Shown here: positions 1 to 6,486 of the stretch, in pieces
Layout of the letters: each line of letters opens with the position of its first letter
How positions within the stretch are numbered: the stretch's first letter is position 1
From: Clostridia bacterium
GTDB lineage: Bacteria; Bacillota; DSM-16504; Desulfitibacterales; Desulfitibacteraceae
Length of the DNA stretch: 6,873 nt
Direction of reading: 5' to 3'
Assembly: GCA_018333845.1 (NCBI GenBank)
Contig: JAGXSK010000202.1
Span: 1-6,873 of the forward strand
Made by a program: the position numbers and the translations under genes
Notes under the pieces: generated by a model
Told to the model about the DNA's origin: nothing
The model's input: only the letters and a program-made list of their open reading frames with translations
The model's database searches: none

Positions 1-809
1 GAGATGAAAGATTCCATCCGGATAATATCATCTGGGATGCCCGTGAAACAAATATTACAGCCATAATCAGCAAGAAAACCGGAAAGGTAGTATGGAAACT
101 AGGACCGGATTTCACTTTAACTAAAGAATTAAAGAAAATGGGTATAATAATCGGTCAACACCATGCCCACATGATACCAAGGGGGTTGCCCGGAGAAGGA
201 AACATCTTGATTTATGACAACGGCGGCTGGGCGGGCTATGGAATACCAAGCCAAACTTCACCTTGGGGAGTAAAAGCACACCGCAGAGATTATTCAAGGG
301 TATTGGAAATTGACCCGACAACATTAAAGATCCTTTGGCAGTATACGCCAACTGAAGCAGGACATTTGGAACCATTTCATTCACACCACTTCTACAGCCC
401 ATTTATTAGCAGCGCCCAAAGATTGCCAAATGGAAACACCATGATTTGTGAAGGCTCTGGGGGCAGACTGTTAGAAGTTACCAATGAACACCAATTAGTT
501 TGGGAATATATTTCTCCCTATTGGGGTAAGGAATTTAAATTAAACATGGTATACAGAGCATACCGTTTGCCATATGAGTGGGTCCCCCAGTTAGAAAAAC
601 CGGCAGAAGTTGCAATGGAGCGTATTGACAATACAAACTATAGACTTCCGGGAGCAGCTCCATTAGGATGCGACGATGTAGTTGAAGTTGAAGGAACCTT
701 AGGCTATGCGCGTGTAGATGGTTTCTGTGTACAAACAGCAGCTGAAGATGAAGCAACAGCAGCATCAGAGGCTGAAGAGGATGAATATGCTGGGATAGTA
801 AGGCTATAA
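1..809 (+). CDS. Aryl-sulfate sulfotransferase-like beta-propeller protein, C-terminal part (5' end outside window)
   Basis: The open frame enters the window with its first whole codon at base 3 and runs 268 residues to TAA at 807-809. Residue numbers here count from that codon. Blade-like repeats of the type 'hydrophobic-W-x-Y/L' are visible: VVWKLG (about 29-34), ILWQY (110-114) and LVWEY (165-169). Each lies close to a short loop of the form PxGEGNILIYDNGG or LPNGNTMICEGSGG. These are typical of the aryl-sulfate sulfotransferase (ASST/Arylsulfotran) propeller families, which move sulfate between phenolic compounds. Histidine-rich stretches QHHAHMIP (52-59) and FHSHHFYSP (125-133) are candidate active-site positions, since family chemistry uses histidine; that assignment is inference. 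The last 25 residues or so are rich in Ala, Glu and Asp and look disordered. The N-terminus, and hence any signal peptide, lies outside the window. A related PQQ-like propeller without sulfotransferase activity remains possible. Confidence 0.72.
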   Translation, partial: DERFHPDNIIWDARETNITAIISKKTGKVVWKLGPDFTLTKELKKMGIIIGQHHAHMIPRGLPGEGNILIYDNGGWAGYGIPSQTSPWGVKAHRRDYSRVLEIDPTTLKILWQYTPTEAGHLEPFHSHHFYSPFISSAQRLPNGNTMICEGSGGRLLEVTNEHQLVWEYISPYWGKEFKLNMVYRAYRLPYEWVPQLEKPAEVAMERIDNTNYRLPGAAPLGCDDVVEVEGTLGYARVDGFCVQTAAEDEATAASEAEEDEYAGIVRL

Positions 810-834
810 GAATAATACTTTTGCTAAAAAAATA

Positions 835-856
835 AAATAGGGCTGATGCCCTATTT
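835..856 (+). terminator. Rho-independent-type hairpin after the propeller gene
   Basis: A perfect 9-bp stem, AAATAGGGC (835-843) with GCCCTATTT (848-856), encloses a TGAT loop and starts 25 bases after the stop codon. An A-rich run precedes it, but the T tract after it is only three bases and belongs to the stem, so termination strength is uncertain. Position and compactness make it the probable transcript end of the upstream gene. On the opposite strand the A-rich flank would give a better U tract, but no - strand gene ends here. Confidence 0.6.
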
Positions 857-882
857 AAATATACAAAGTAAACAAGTATAAG
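854..882 (+). promoter_or_regulatory. Candidate distal sigma-A-type promoter
   Basis: TTTAAA (854-859, weak -35) is followed after 17 bases by TATAAG (877-882, five of six to the -10 consensus). A transcript from here would carry a leader of about 125 bases that includes the AAACCT cluster. The -35 overlaps the terminator stem. This is a consensus match in AT-rich DNA only, and the site at 917-946 is an alternative. Confidence 0.25.
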
Positions 883-896
883 CAGAGGAGACCAAC

Positions 897-982
897 AGGT
901 TTCCTTTTTATTTTATTTGACCAAAAACCTGGTTTCACCGGATAAAAAAACCTAATATTTCAAACAATAAACCTAATAATTC
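897..982 (+). repeat. Cluster of AAACCT motifs upstream of the glycosyltransferase gene
   Basis: Two near-identical 14-base direct repeats, AAACCTAATATTTC (948-961) and AAACCTAATAATTC (969-982), differ at one base and are 21 bases apart, two helical turns. A shorter related copy, AAACCTGGTTTC, lies at 925-936. An inverted AGGTTT lies at 897-902, so that CAGGTTT (896-902) and AAACCTG (925-931) could pair as a 7-bp stem. The spacing and location around the candidate promoter suggest an operator or leader element. Chance recurrence in AT-rich DNA is the alternative. Confidence 0.4.
917..946 (+). promoter_or_regulatory. Candidate proximal sigma-A-type promoter for the glucan operon
   Basis: TTGACC (917-922, five of six to TTGACA) is followed after 18 bases by GATAAA (941-946, four of six to TATAAT). 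Transcription would start near 953, leaving about 60 bases of leader before the GTG start at 1015. The site lies after the terminator hairpin and before the first gene of the operon, where a promoter is expected. An AAACCT motif (925-930) falls inside the spacer. Confidence 0.4.
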
Positions 983-998
983 ATAAAACAATATATCC

Positions 999-1004
999 GG
1001 AGGT
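999..1004 (+). promoter_or_regulatory. Ribosome binding site for the GTG-started glycosyltransferase
   Basis: GGAGGT lies 10 bases before GTG at 1015-1017. It supports the GTG start, from which the encoded protein begins directly with the family's usual first strand, KILMLSWEYPP. Confidence 0.85.
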
Positions 1005-1014
1005 AAATTGGACT

Positions 1015-2304
1015 GTGAAAATTTTAATGCTATCCTGGGAATATCCACCTCAAAGTGTTGGTGGACTAGCAAGACATGTTAAAGATTTATCATTGGCACT
1101 TGGCGAATTAGGAAATGAGGTGCATATTTTAACTAGAGGAGCCGAGGAGGCTCCATTTTATGAAGAAAAACAGGGTGTACATATTCATCGAGTATATTCA
1201 CTTCCCTTGCAGAATCCAGATTTTATGCATTGGGTTAGTCAGTTGAATTTTGCCTTGATAGAAAAGGGAATAGAGATTCTGCAGAATAATGAATTTGACA
1301 TTATCCATGGGCATGATTGGCTTGTGGCCTATGCCGCCAGAGTGTTAAAGCATTCTTACAAGCTGCCCCTGGTTGCTACCATTCATGCAACTGAAGCCGG
1401 AAGGAATCATGGGCTGCATTCCCCGCTTCAAAACTTCATTCATAGTATTGAGTGGTTTCTTGGCTACGAATCATGGAAGGTGATAGTGTGCAGCAAACAT
1501 ATGGAAGGTGAGGTTAAGGGATTATTTGGTTTGCCTCAGGATAAAATTGTAAAGATTCCCAATGGTGTTTATGTAAAGCAGTTTGCTGAATTAGATAAGT
1601 TTAATCATATCCAGAATAGGGAGTCATTGACTTCTATGGTAAAGGATAATGAAAAGGTCCTATTCTTTGTTGGAAGGCTTGTTAGAGAAAAGGGAGTACA
1701 TGTTTTAATTGATTCCCTTCCCCTGCTTTTGCAGGAGTTTCCAGAAATAAAACTGATAGTTGCCGGTACAGGACCAATGGAGGGTCAATTAAAGCATCAG
1801 GTAAAGAGGATGGGCCTTGAGCATAAGGTGCATTTCACAGGATACATTGATGATCTCTTATTAAAGCAGCTTTACAAGGGGTCCGATATTGCCGTTTTTC
1901 CCAGTCTTTATGAACCATTTGGCATTGTGGTACTTGAGGCCATGGCCTCGGCAACACCAGTAATTGTATCCGATACAGGAGGCTTAAGTGAAATTGTAAG
2001 CCATGGTAAGAACGGCTTAAAATTTATTCCAGGCAACGCAAATTCACTTGCTGATCAGATAAAAGCAATTTTAAGAGATGAAAAATTTGCCCAGAGATTA
2101 GCAGCTACTGCAAGTGAAAATGTAATAAATGAATACGACTGGTCATCAATTGCAAAAAAGACTCATACAGTTTATGAAAACATAAAAGAAGAATATGAAA
2201 AGAGTGACTGGTACATGGAAAAAAACCTGCCAAAGAAACTAATTGTATCCCCGAATGCATCATTAAACACAATACGAAATCCATCAAAAAATCTACTAAG
2301 CTAG
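1015..2304 (+). CDS. GT4-family glycosyltransferase, glycogen-synthase-like (probable alpha-glucan synthase)
   Basis: A complete 429-residue retaining GT-B glycosyltransferase, presumably cytosolic with no signal peptide or membrane segment. The N-terminal domain starts with MLSWEYPP and the glycine loop SVGGLARHV (about residues 14-22), as in glycogen synthase-type enzymes. IIHGHDW (96-102) and ATIHATEAGR (121-130) follow. The C-terminal donor domain has KIPNGVY (180-186), the phosphate-binding segment VGRLVREKG (219-227, Arg221 and Lys226), IVAGTGPM (248-255), and the EX7E motif with Glu300 and Glu308 in EPFGIVVLE. A Lys- and Asn-rich tail of about 35 residues lies beyond the fold. GT4 enzymes use many NDP-sugar donors. 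The N-terminal resemblance to glycogen and maltose-1-phosphate synthases, together with the nucleotidyltransferase next door and the GH57 branching enzyme, suggests glucan elongation from an NDP-glucose. The exact donor and acceptor are not readable from sequence. It is the first gene of a two-gene operon. Confidence 0.88.
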   Translation: MKILMLSWEYPPQSVGGLARHVKDLSLALGELGNEVHILTRGAEEAPFYEEKQGVHIHRVYSLPLQNPDFMHWVSQLNFALIEKGIEILQNNEFDIIHGHDWLVAYAARVLKHSYKLPLVATIHATEAGRNHGLHSPLQNFIHSIEWFLGYESWKVIVCSKHMEGEVKGLFGLPQDKIVKIPNGVYVKQFAELDKFNHIQNRESLTSMVKDNEKVLFFVGRLVREKGVHVLIDSLPLLLQEFPEIKLIVAGTGPMEGQLKHQVKRMGLEHKVHFTGYIDDLLLKQLYKGSDIAVFPSLYEPFGIVVLEAMASATPVIVSDTGGLSEIVSHGKNGLKFIPGNANSLADQIKAILRDEKFAQRLAATASENVINEYDWSSIAKKTHTVYENIKEEYEKSDWYMEKNLPKKLIVSPNASLNTIRNPSKNLLS

Positions 2305-2308
2305 GAGG
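2302..2308 (+). promoter_or_regulatory. Ribosome binding site overlapping the upstream stop codon
   Basis: TAGGAGG contains the TAG stop of the glycosyltransferase gene (2302-2304) and lies 8 bases before the TTG at 2317. It decides in favour of the TTG start, which places the nucleotide-binding strand KAIIMAGG directly at the N-terminus. The arrangement suggests translational coupling of the two genes. Confidence 0.85.
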
Positions 2309-2316
2309 TTAGCATT

Positions 2317-4788
2317 TTGAAAGCGATAATTATGGCTGGTGGTGAAGGTTCCAGGCTAAGGCCTTTAACCTGTGACAGACCAAAACCAATGGTTCCAGTA
2401 GGAAATAGGCCGGTAATGGAATATGCAGTGGAACTGCTTAAAAAGCTGGATATAAGGGAAATTGGAGTAACACTACAGTATTTACCACAGCATATTACAG
2501 ATTATTTTGGAGATGGCAGCCAGTGGGGCGTGAACTTACACTATTTTATTGAAGATGTTCCCCTTGGTACAGCAGGCAGTGTAAAAAATGCCGGATCATT
2601 TTTGAATGAAACTTTTTTAGTAGTAAGTGGAGATGCCCTTACAGACCTAAATCTTCAGGATGCAATAGATTTTCATAAACTTAAGAATTCACTAGCTACC
2701 CTTGTGCTTACATCAGTTTCCAATCCTCTGGAATATGGTGTTGTAATTACAAATCCCGATGGGAGTATAGAACGATTTCTTGAAAAGCCTGGCTGGGGTG
2801 AAGTTTTTAGTGACTGGGTTAATACTGGCATTTATGTTTTGGAACCTGAAGCCCTTGATTATTTTGACATGGGACAAAAAATTGATTTTAGTAAGGATTT
2901 ATTCCCATTACTGTTAAAAAACAAGGAGCCCATGTTTGGGTGCTTGTTAGAGGGCTATTGGTGTGATATAGGAAATTTAGAGCAGTATTTGCAATCTCAT
3001 AAAGACATTTTGCTAGGCAAGGTAAAAGTTAACCCTAGAGGTACTTTAATCAAGGGCACCATTAAAGGCGAAGCATTTGGTACCAATGCAAATGGTGCAA
3101 ATGTTAAAGGCCCTGTACTTATTGGAGAAAACTGCAGGATAGGAGCAGGAGTAAGACTTGAACCCTACACAGTACTGGGAGACAATGTGGTGATTGAGGA
3201 TGAAGCTGCAATAAAGAGAACAGTAATCTGGAACAATGTCTATATTGGTAAAAAAGCCTCCCTAAGTGGAGCATTAATAGGAAATAAGGTTACCATTAAA
3301 GATAACGTTACAATTTTTCAGGATGCTGCCATTGGAGATGGAACACATATAGAATCAAGAAGTATAATCAAGCCCCAGGTAAAGATATGGCCCTATAAGT
3401 CGGTCAATACTGGAGCCCTTGTATCAGACAGTCTGGTTTGGGGGGAAAAAGCAAATAAAAACTTGTTTGGCATTGAGGGTATTCCAGGTTTGACCAACTG
3501 GGACATAACCCCTGAACTGGCGGCAAAACTTGGGGCATCCTATGGCAGTGTCTTAAAAAAAGATGACCAGGTGGCAGTTAGCTGTGATGGAAAACTGGTA
3601 ACTAAAATGCTAAAGGGGTCCTTTATATCTGGCCTAATGTCTACAGGTGTCAAGGTGTCAGATTTAGGAGAGCAAACCATGCCAATACATAGGTTTGCCG
3701 TGAGGGGTATAGGTGCCCAGGGTGGAGTGCATATCAAAATAGATCACAATAATCTTGACAAATGCTGGCTGCAGTTTGTTGATGGTAAAGGAATAAATAT
3801 TAACAGGGATATGGAAAGAAAAATAGAGGGAATCTACAACAGAGAGGATTTTAGAAGGGTTCAGGAGGGAGAGATTGGAGAGAATGTAGTAATACAGCAT
3901 TCCCTATCCTCATACCTTGACAATATAATGAATAGCATTGCTGTAGAGAAAATTAACCAAAAGAACTTCAGGATACTAATTAACACTAGAGGCAAGGTAA
4001 TGGAGAATCTTTTTAAGGAATTATCAGGTCGCCTGAAATGTGACTTTCAATACTTTAAACATCATGACCTAGAGGACAAAAGCTTTAAAAAGCAGATCCA
4101 ATTAACAGATGAAATGTCTAAAGAGATTGTCAGTACGGGATTAGATTTTGGTTTTATCCTTGACGCCAATGGAGAAAGGATAATACTCATTGATAATAAG
4201 GGCCGCCAAATTGATGAACATATGTTTACAGTTCTCATGGCATTGGTGCTTTTTAAAGCAAATAAGGGAGGCGCAGTAGTTGTTCCTGTAACTGCCTCGG
4301 AAACAATTGAAAAGCTTGGTGAAAAATATAACGGTCGGGTCATTAGAACAAAAACAGCACCCTGGGCTCTTATGGGAGAACTTCTTAGAGAGGAAAATGG
4401 AAGCTTGCAAAAGCCCTATTCCCAGTTTTTTATGCAAAATGACTCACTATATGCAGTTGTTACGCTCATGGACTTCTTGGTTGAGGAAAATATAAGCCTT
4501 GGAGATTTAGTAGACGAAATTCCTGATATCCATCTTCAGGTCAATACAGCCCCTTGCCCGTGGGAGCAAAAGGGTAGAATAATGAGAGCTTTAATAAGTG
4601 AGGTCAAGGAGCTTCCAGTTGAACTAATTGACGGAGTTAAGATTAGACATGAAAAAGGTTGGGCACTAGTACTGCCTCATAGTGAGGAGCCCCAATATAA
4701 TATATATACAGAGGGATTATCCCAGGAGGCAGCAGAAGAGCTAGGGGTTTTTTACAGGGATAAAATCCAGAAAATGCTGCAAACATAA
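2317..4788 (+). CDS. Sugar-1-phosphate nucleotidyltransferase / beta-helix / degenerate phosphohexomutase fusion (mannose-1-phosphate guanylyltransferase-like)
   Basis: An 823-residue three-part cytosolic protein. Residues 1-235 are an NTP-transferase domain: the signature GGEGSRLRPLT (8-18), PKPM with Lys23, metal-site Asp106 in SGDALTD, EKP (156-158), NTGIYVLEP (169-177) and WCDIG (215-219). It would join a sugar-1-phosphate to an NTP, giving an NDP-sugar. Residues about 240-380 are hexapeptide left-handed beta-helix repeats (VLIGENCRIGAG and similar). Residues about 395-823 resemble phosphomannomutase/phosphoglucomutase, but the signatures are altered. The phosphoserine loop TASHNP reads KIDHNN (474-479), the metal loop DGDGDR reads DANGER (616-621), and the C-terminal phosphate loop PSGTEP reads PHSEEP (787-792). 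I recall similar long fusions annotated as mannose-1-phosphate guanylyltransferase in other bacteria, including actinobacteria and cyanobacteria. With a glucan synthase and a branching enzyme as neighbours, glucose-1-phosphate is as plausible a substrate as mannose-1-phosphate. It is probably co-transcribed with the glycosyltransferase, after a gap of 12 bases. Confidence 0.88.
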   Translation: MKAIIMAGGEGSRLRPLTCDRPKPMVPVGNRPVMEYAVELLKKLDIREIGVTLQYLPQHITDYFGDGSQWGVNLHYFIEDVPLGTAGSVKNAGSFLNETFLVVSGDALTDLNLQDAIDFHKLKNSLATLVLTSVSNPLEYGVVITNPDGSIERFLEKPGWGEVFSDWVNTGIYVLEPEALDYFDMGQKIDFSKDLFPLLLKNKEPMFGCLLEGYWCDIGNLEQYLQSHKDILLGKVKVNPRGTLIKGTIKGEAFGTNANGANVKGPVLIGENCRIGAGVRLEPYTVLGDNVVIEDEAAIKRTVIWNNVYIGKKASLSGALIGNKVTIKDNVTIFQDAAIGDGTHIESRSIIKPQVKIWPYKSVNTGALVSDSLVWGEKANKNLFGIEGIPGLTNWDITPELAAKLGASYGSVLKKDDQVAVSCDGKLVTKMLKGSFISGLMSTGVKVSDLGEQTMPIHRFAVRGIGAQGGVHIKIDHNNLDKCWLQFVDGKGININRDMERKIEGIYNREDFRRVQEGEIGENVVIQHSLSSYLDNIMNSIAVEKINQKNFRILINTRGKVMENLFKELSGRLKCDFQYFKHHDLEDKSFKKQIQLTDEMSKEIVSTGLDFGFILDANGERIILIDNKGRQIDEHMFTVLMALVLFKANKGGAVVVPVTASETIEKLGEKYNGRVIRTKTAPWALMGELLREENGSLQKPYSQFFMQNDSLYAVVTLMDFLVEENISLGDLVDEIPDIHLQVNTAPCPWEQKGRIMRALISEVKELPVELIDGVKIRHEKGWALVLPHSEEPQYNIYTEGLSQEAAEELGVFYRDKIQKMLQT

Positions 4789-4802
4789 AAACGCAAAAAA
4801 AC

Positions 4803-4851
4803 AAGCTATGGAGTAAAGGGGTAGTCCGGGTCCCCTGTCCCCCCATAGCTT
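4803..4851 (-). terminator. Nested GC-rich hairpin between convergent operons, probable shared terminator
   Basis: The outer stem pairs AAGCTATGG (4803-4811) with CCATAGCTT (4843-4851), nine perfect base pairs. Inside it AGGGG (4817-4821) can pair with CCCCT (4832-4836), and further G and C runs allow alternative pairings. Read on the - strand, the right arm runs into a T-rich stretch (complement of the seven A at 4795-4801, then of the A run at 4787-4791), a good terminator for the GH57 gene. Read on the + strand it lies 14 bases after the fusion gene's stop, but only a short T run follows. The G/C-run core is unlike the surrounding sequence and may be a dispersed repeat. Confidence 0.75.
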
Positions 4852-4901
4852 TAAACATTTAACACAGGCTAACACCTGTACTCCTGCAAGTCAAGGCTGT
4901 A

Positions 4902-6485
4902 TTAACTGCAGTATACCTCGTAATTAATATCAGGAAATATGTCGTTCTCCATTTCAAGTTCTTCCAGCCAATTTGTATCAACTTTTCCATCCTTTAAAGC
5001 ATGTACCAGGCCATTGAAATTTTCCAGATGGGAAACTGTTCTCTTTTTTGCATATTCCACCATGGTGCCTGTTTTCATGATAAAGGCCCAGTCTGAACTT
5101 TGGGCTAACAATAATTCTCTGGCCATTTGATTGAGAATTCGCCGCCTTATCCCTTTTGTATCTTTAATTACTGCCGCAATACCTTCCATTTGCCTTGCCG
5201 CCCTATGAAGTCGACGATATATCCAATCATTACTTCCCTCCAGCCATACATCATTATAGCCTGCATTCCCCCAGCTTGACGGACATGGGGTACTGACTTG
5301 AATTTTTCCATGTCTATCAAGATAATCACCAGGGGTTAATGTTTCAACTACATTCTGATCATAATGCAATTTTTTAAGCAGTAGTTCAAGCCATAGTGGA
5401 CCCTCATACCACCAATGTCCAAATAATTCAGCATCATATGGGCTTACTATAATGGGTGGAATACTCATATGCTGCGCATGGTATTTTACCTGTTCGATCC
5501 TATTAAACATGAAATTGCCAGCATGGATGGCAGCCTTTTCCCTTGCCCAATCAGGTTGATAGCATTCCTTCCAATCTGTCTTGCCTGTAATTCTATGATA
5601 TTTAAAGCCAGTATTTACCCTTATTCCCTCAGGATGTATATAGTCTTTTATATACTCATAGTCCAGATCATACCCAATATCACGATAGTATTCTCTATAG
5701 TCGCAATCTCCAGGATAACCTTCCGTTGAGCTCCATACCTGCTTGGAAGATTCATGGTCCCTGGCAAAAGCAGCAACCCCGGTTTGGGTTCTTATGGGAG
5801 CTAATGTGCCGTATTTGGGGCGTGGAGTGGCAAACATGATCCCATGACTGTCAACAATAAAGTATTTAATTCCAATCTGGGACAGCTCTTTTTCTAAACC
5901 ATAATAATAACCGCATTCTGGAAGCCACATTCCCTTTGGATAATGTCCAAAATGTTGAGCAAAGGATTCAACTCCCACCCTTAGCTGTGCTTTTATAGAA
6001 GAATTGTTCACATGTAAAAGTGGTAAAAATCCATGTGTGGCAGCGCAGGTTATTAATTCCAACCCACCCCCGTCTTCTAATTCCTTAAATGCTTTTATTA
6101 AGTTTCCCTGATAGGTTTCATGAAATATATTATAGACTTGATCAAGATTTCTTTTATACATCTGTGCCACGTAATGAAAGTCTGGCTGATTTGATGTCCT
6201 GTCTAATTCTTGATTTGCTAATTCTCTTAATTTTGTTAAATGTTTAAGATAACGTTCTTGCAATAAAGGGTTATTGAGCATGGAAAGTAAAGGAGGACTT
6301 AAAGATAGGGTCAGTCTATAATTAACCCCTTCCTTGTTTAATCTTTTAAACACTGAGATAAGTGGAATGTACGTCTCTGTAATAGCTTCAAAAAACCATC
6401 TCTCCTCCAGCAGATTTTCCTGTAATGGATGGTGTACATAAGGAAGATGGGCATGAAGTATGAAAGCTAAATAGCCCTTTGACAA
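4902..6485 (-). CDS. GH57-family 1,4-alpha-glucan branching enzyme (DUF1957 type)
   Basis: A complete protein of 527 residues from the favoured TTG start, or 530 from an ATG nine bases upstream (6492-6494). Numbering here follows the 530-residue form. Family regions appear in order: FILHAHLPYVHHP (11-23), the conserved ITCAATHGFLPLL (148-160), MWLPECGYYYG (189-199) with Glu193 as expected nucleophile, and SPYDAELFGHWWYEGP (351-366) with Asp354 as expected acid/base. The helical C-terminal region ends with SSWGNAGYNDVWLEG (406-420) and SSDWAFIMKTGTMVEYA (466-482). The Glu/Asp placement matches characterised GH57 branching enzymes, which cut alpha-1,4-glucan chains and rejoin them by alpha-1,6 links in the cytosol. 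Full length is normal for the family. The ATG would overlap the upstream gene by 8 bases and its own ribosome binding site, whereas the TTG has an AAAGGA site 8 bases before it. It is probably co-transcribed with the DUF4912 gene. GH57 also holds amylases, but these motifs favour branching. Confidence 0.92.
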   Translation of the reverse strand: MSKGYLAFILHAHLPYVHHPLQENLLEERWFFEAITETYIPLISVFKRLNKEGVNYRLTLSLSPPLLSMLNNPLLQERYLKHLTKLRELANQELDRTSNQPDFHYVAQMYKRNLDQVYNIFHETYQGNLIKAFKELEDGGGLELITCAATHGFLPLLHVNNSSIKAQLRVGVESFAQHFGHYPKGMWLPECGYYYGLEKELSQIGIKYFIVDSHGIMFATPRPKYGTLAPIRTQTGVAAFARDHESSKQVWSSTEGYPGDCDYREYYRDIGYDLDYEYIKDYIHPEGIRVNTGFKYHRITGKTDWKECYQPDWAREKAAIHAGNFMFNRIEQVKYHAQHMSIPPIIVSPYDAELFGHWWYEGPLWLELLLKKLHYDQNVVETLTPGDYLDRHGKIQVSTPCPSSWGNAGYNDVWLEGSNDWIYRRLHRAARQMEGIAAVIKDTKGIRRRILNQMARELLLAQSSDWAFIMKTGTMVEYAKKRTVSHLENFNGLVHALKDGKVDTNWLEELEMENDIFPDINYEVYCS

Positions 6486-6486
6486 A

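Noticed and set aside
121..402. Open frame on the - strand opposite the sulfotransferase-like gene
   Set aside because: It lies fully opposite a frame with clear family motifs, has no ribosome binding site that I can see, and its translation shows no recognisable domain.
857..1014. Possible riboswitch, small RNA or short peptide gene in the leader
   Set aside because: No known riboswitch core is recognisable. There is no ATG frame, and the only TTG frame (from 917) is about 12 codons with no well-spaced ribosome binding site.
3540..4437. Several - strand open frames opposite the mutase-like domain
   Set aside because: They overlap each other and the fusion gene, and read as shadow translations. 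The + strand frame is continuous and family-like throughout.
4643..4858. - strand open frame starting near the GC-rich hairpin
   Set aside because: It would begin within the terminator arm and run opposite the end of the fusion gene, with no domain-like content.
4864..4879. Small hairpin ACAGG / CCTGT between the convergent operons
   Set aside because: A five-base stem with a six-base loop and no T tract; the nearby 4803-4851 hairpin is a far better terminator.
5469..5729. + strand open frame opposite the branching enzyme
   Set aside because: It is hydrophobic by translation but is the complement of well-conserved GH57 sequence and has no start signal.
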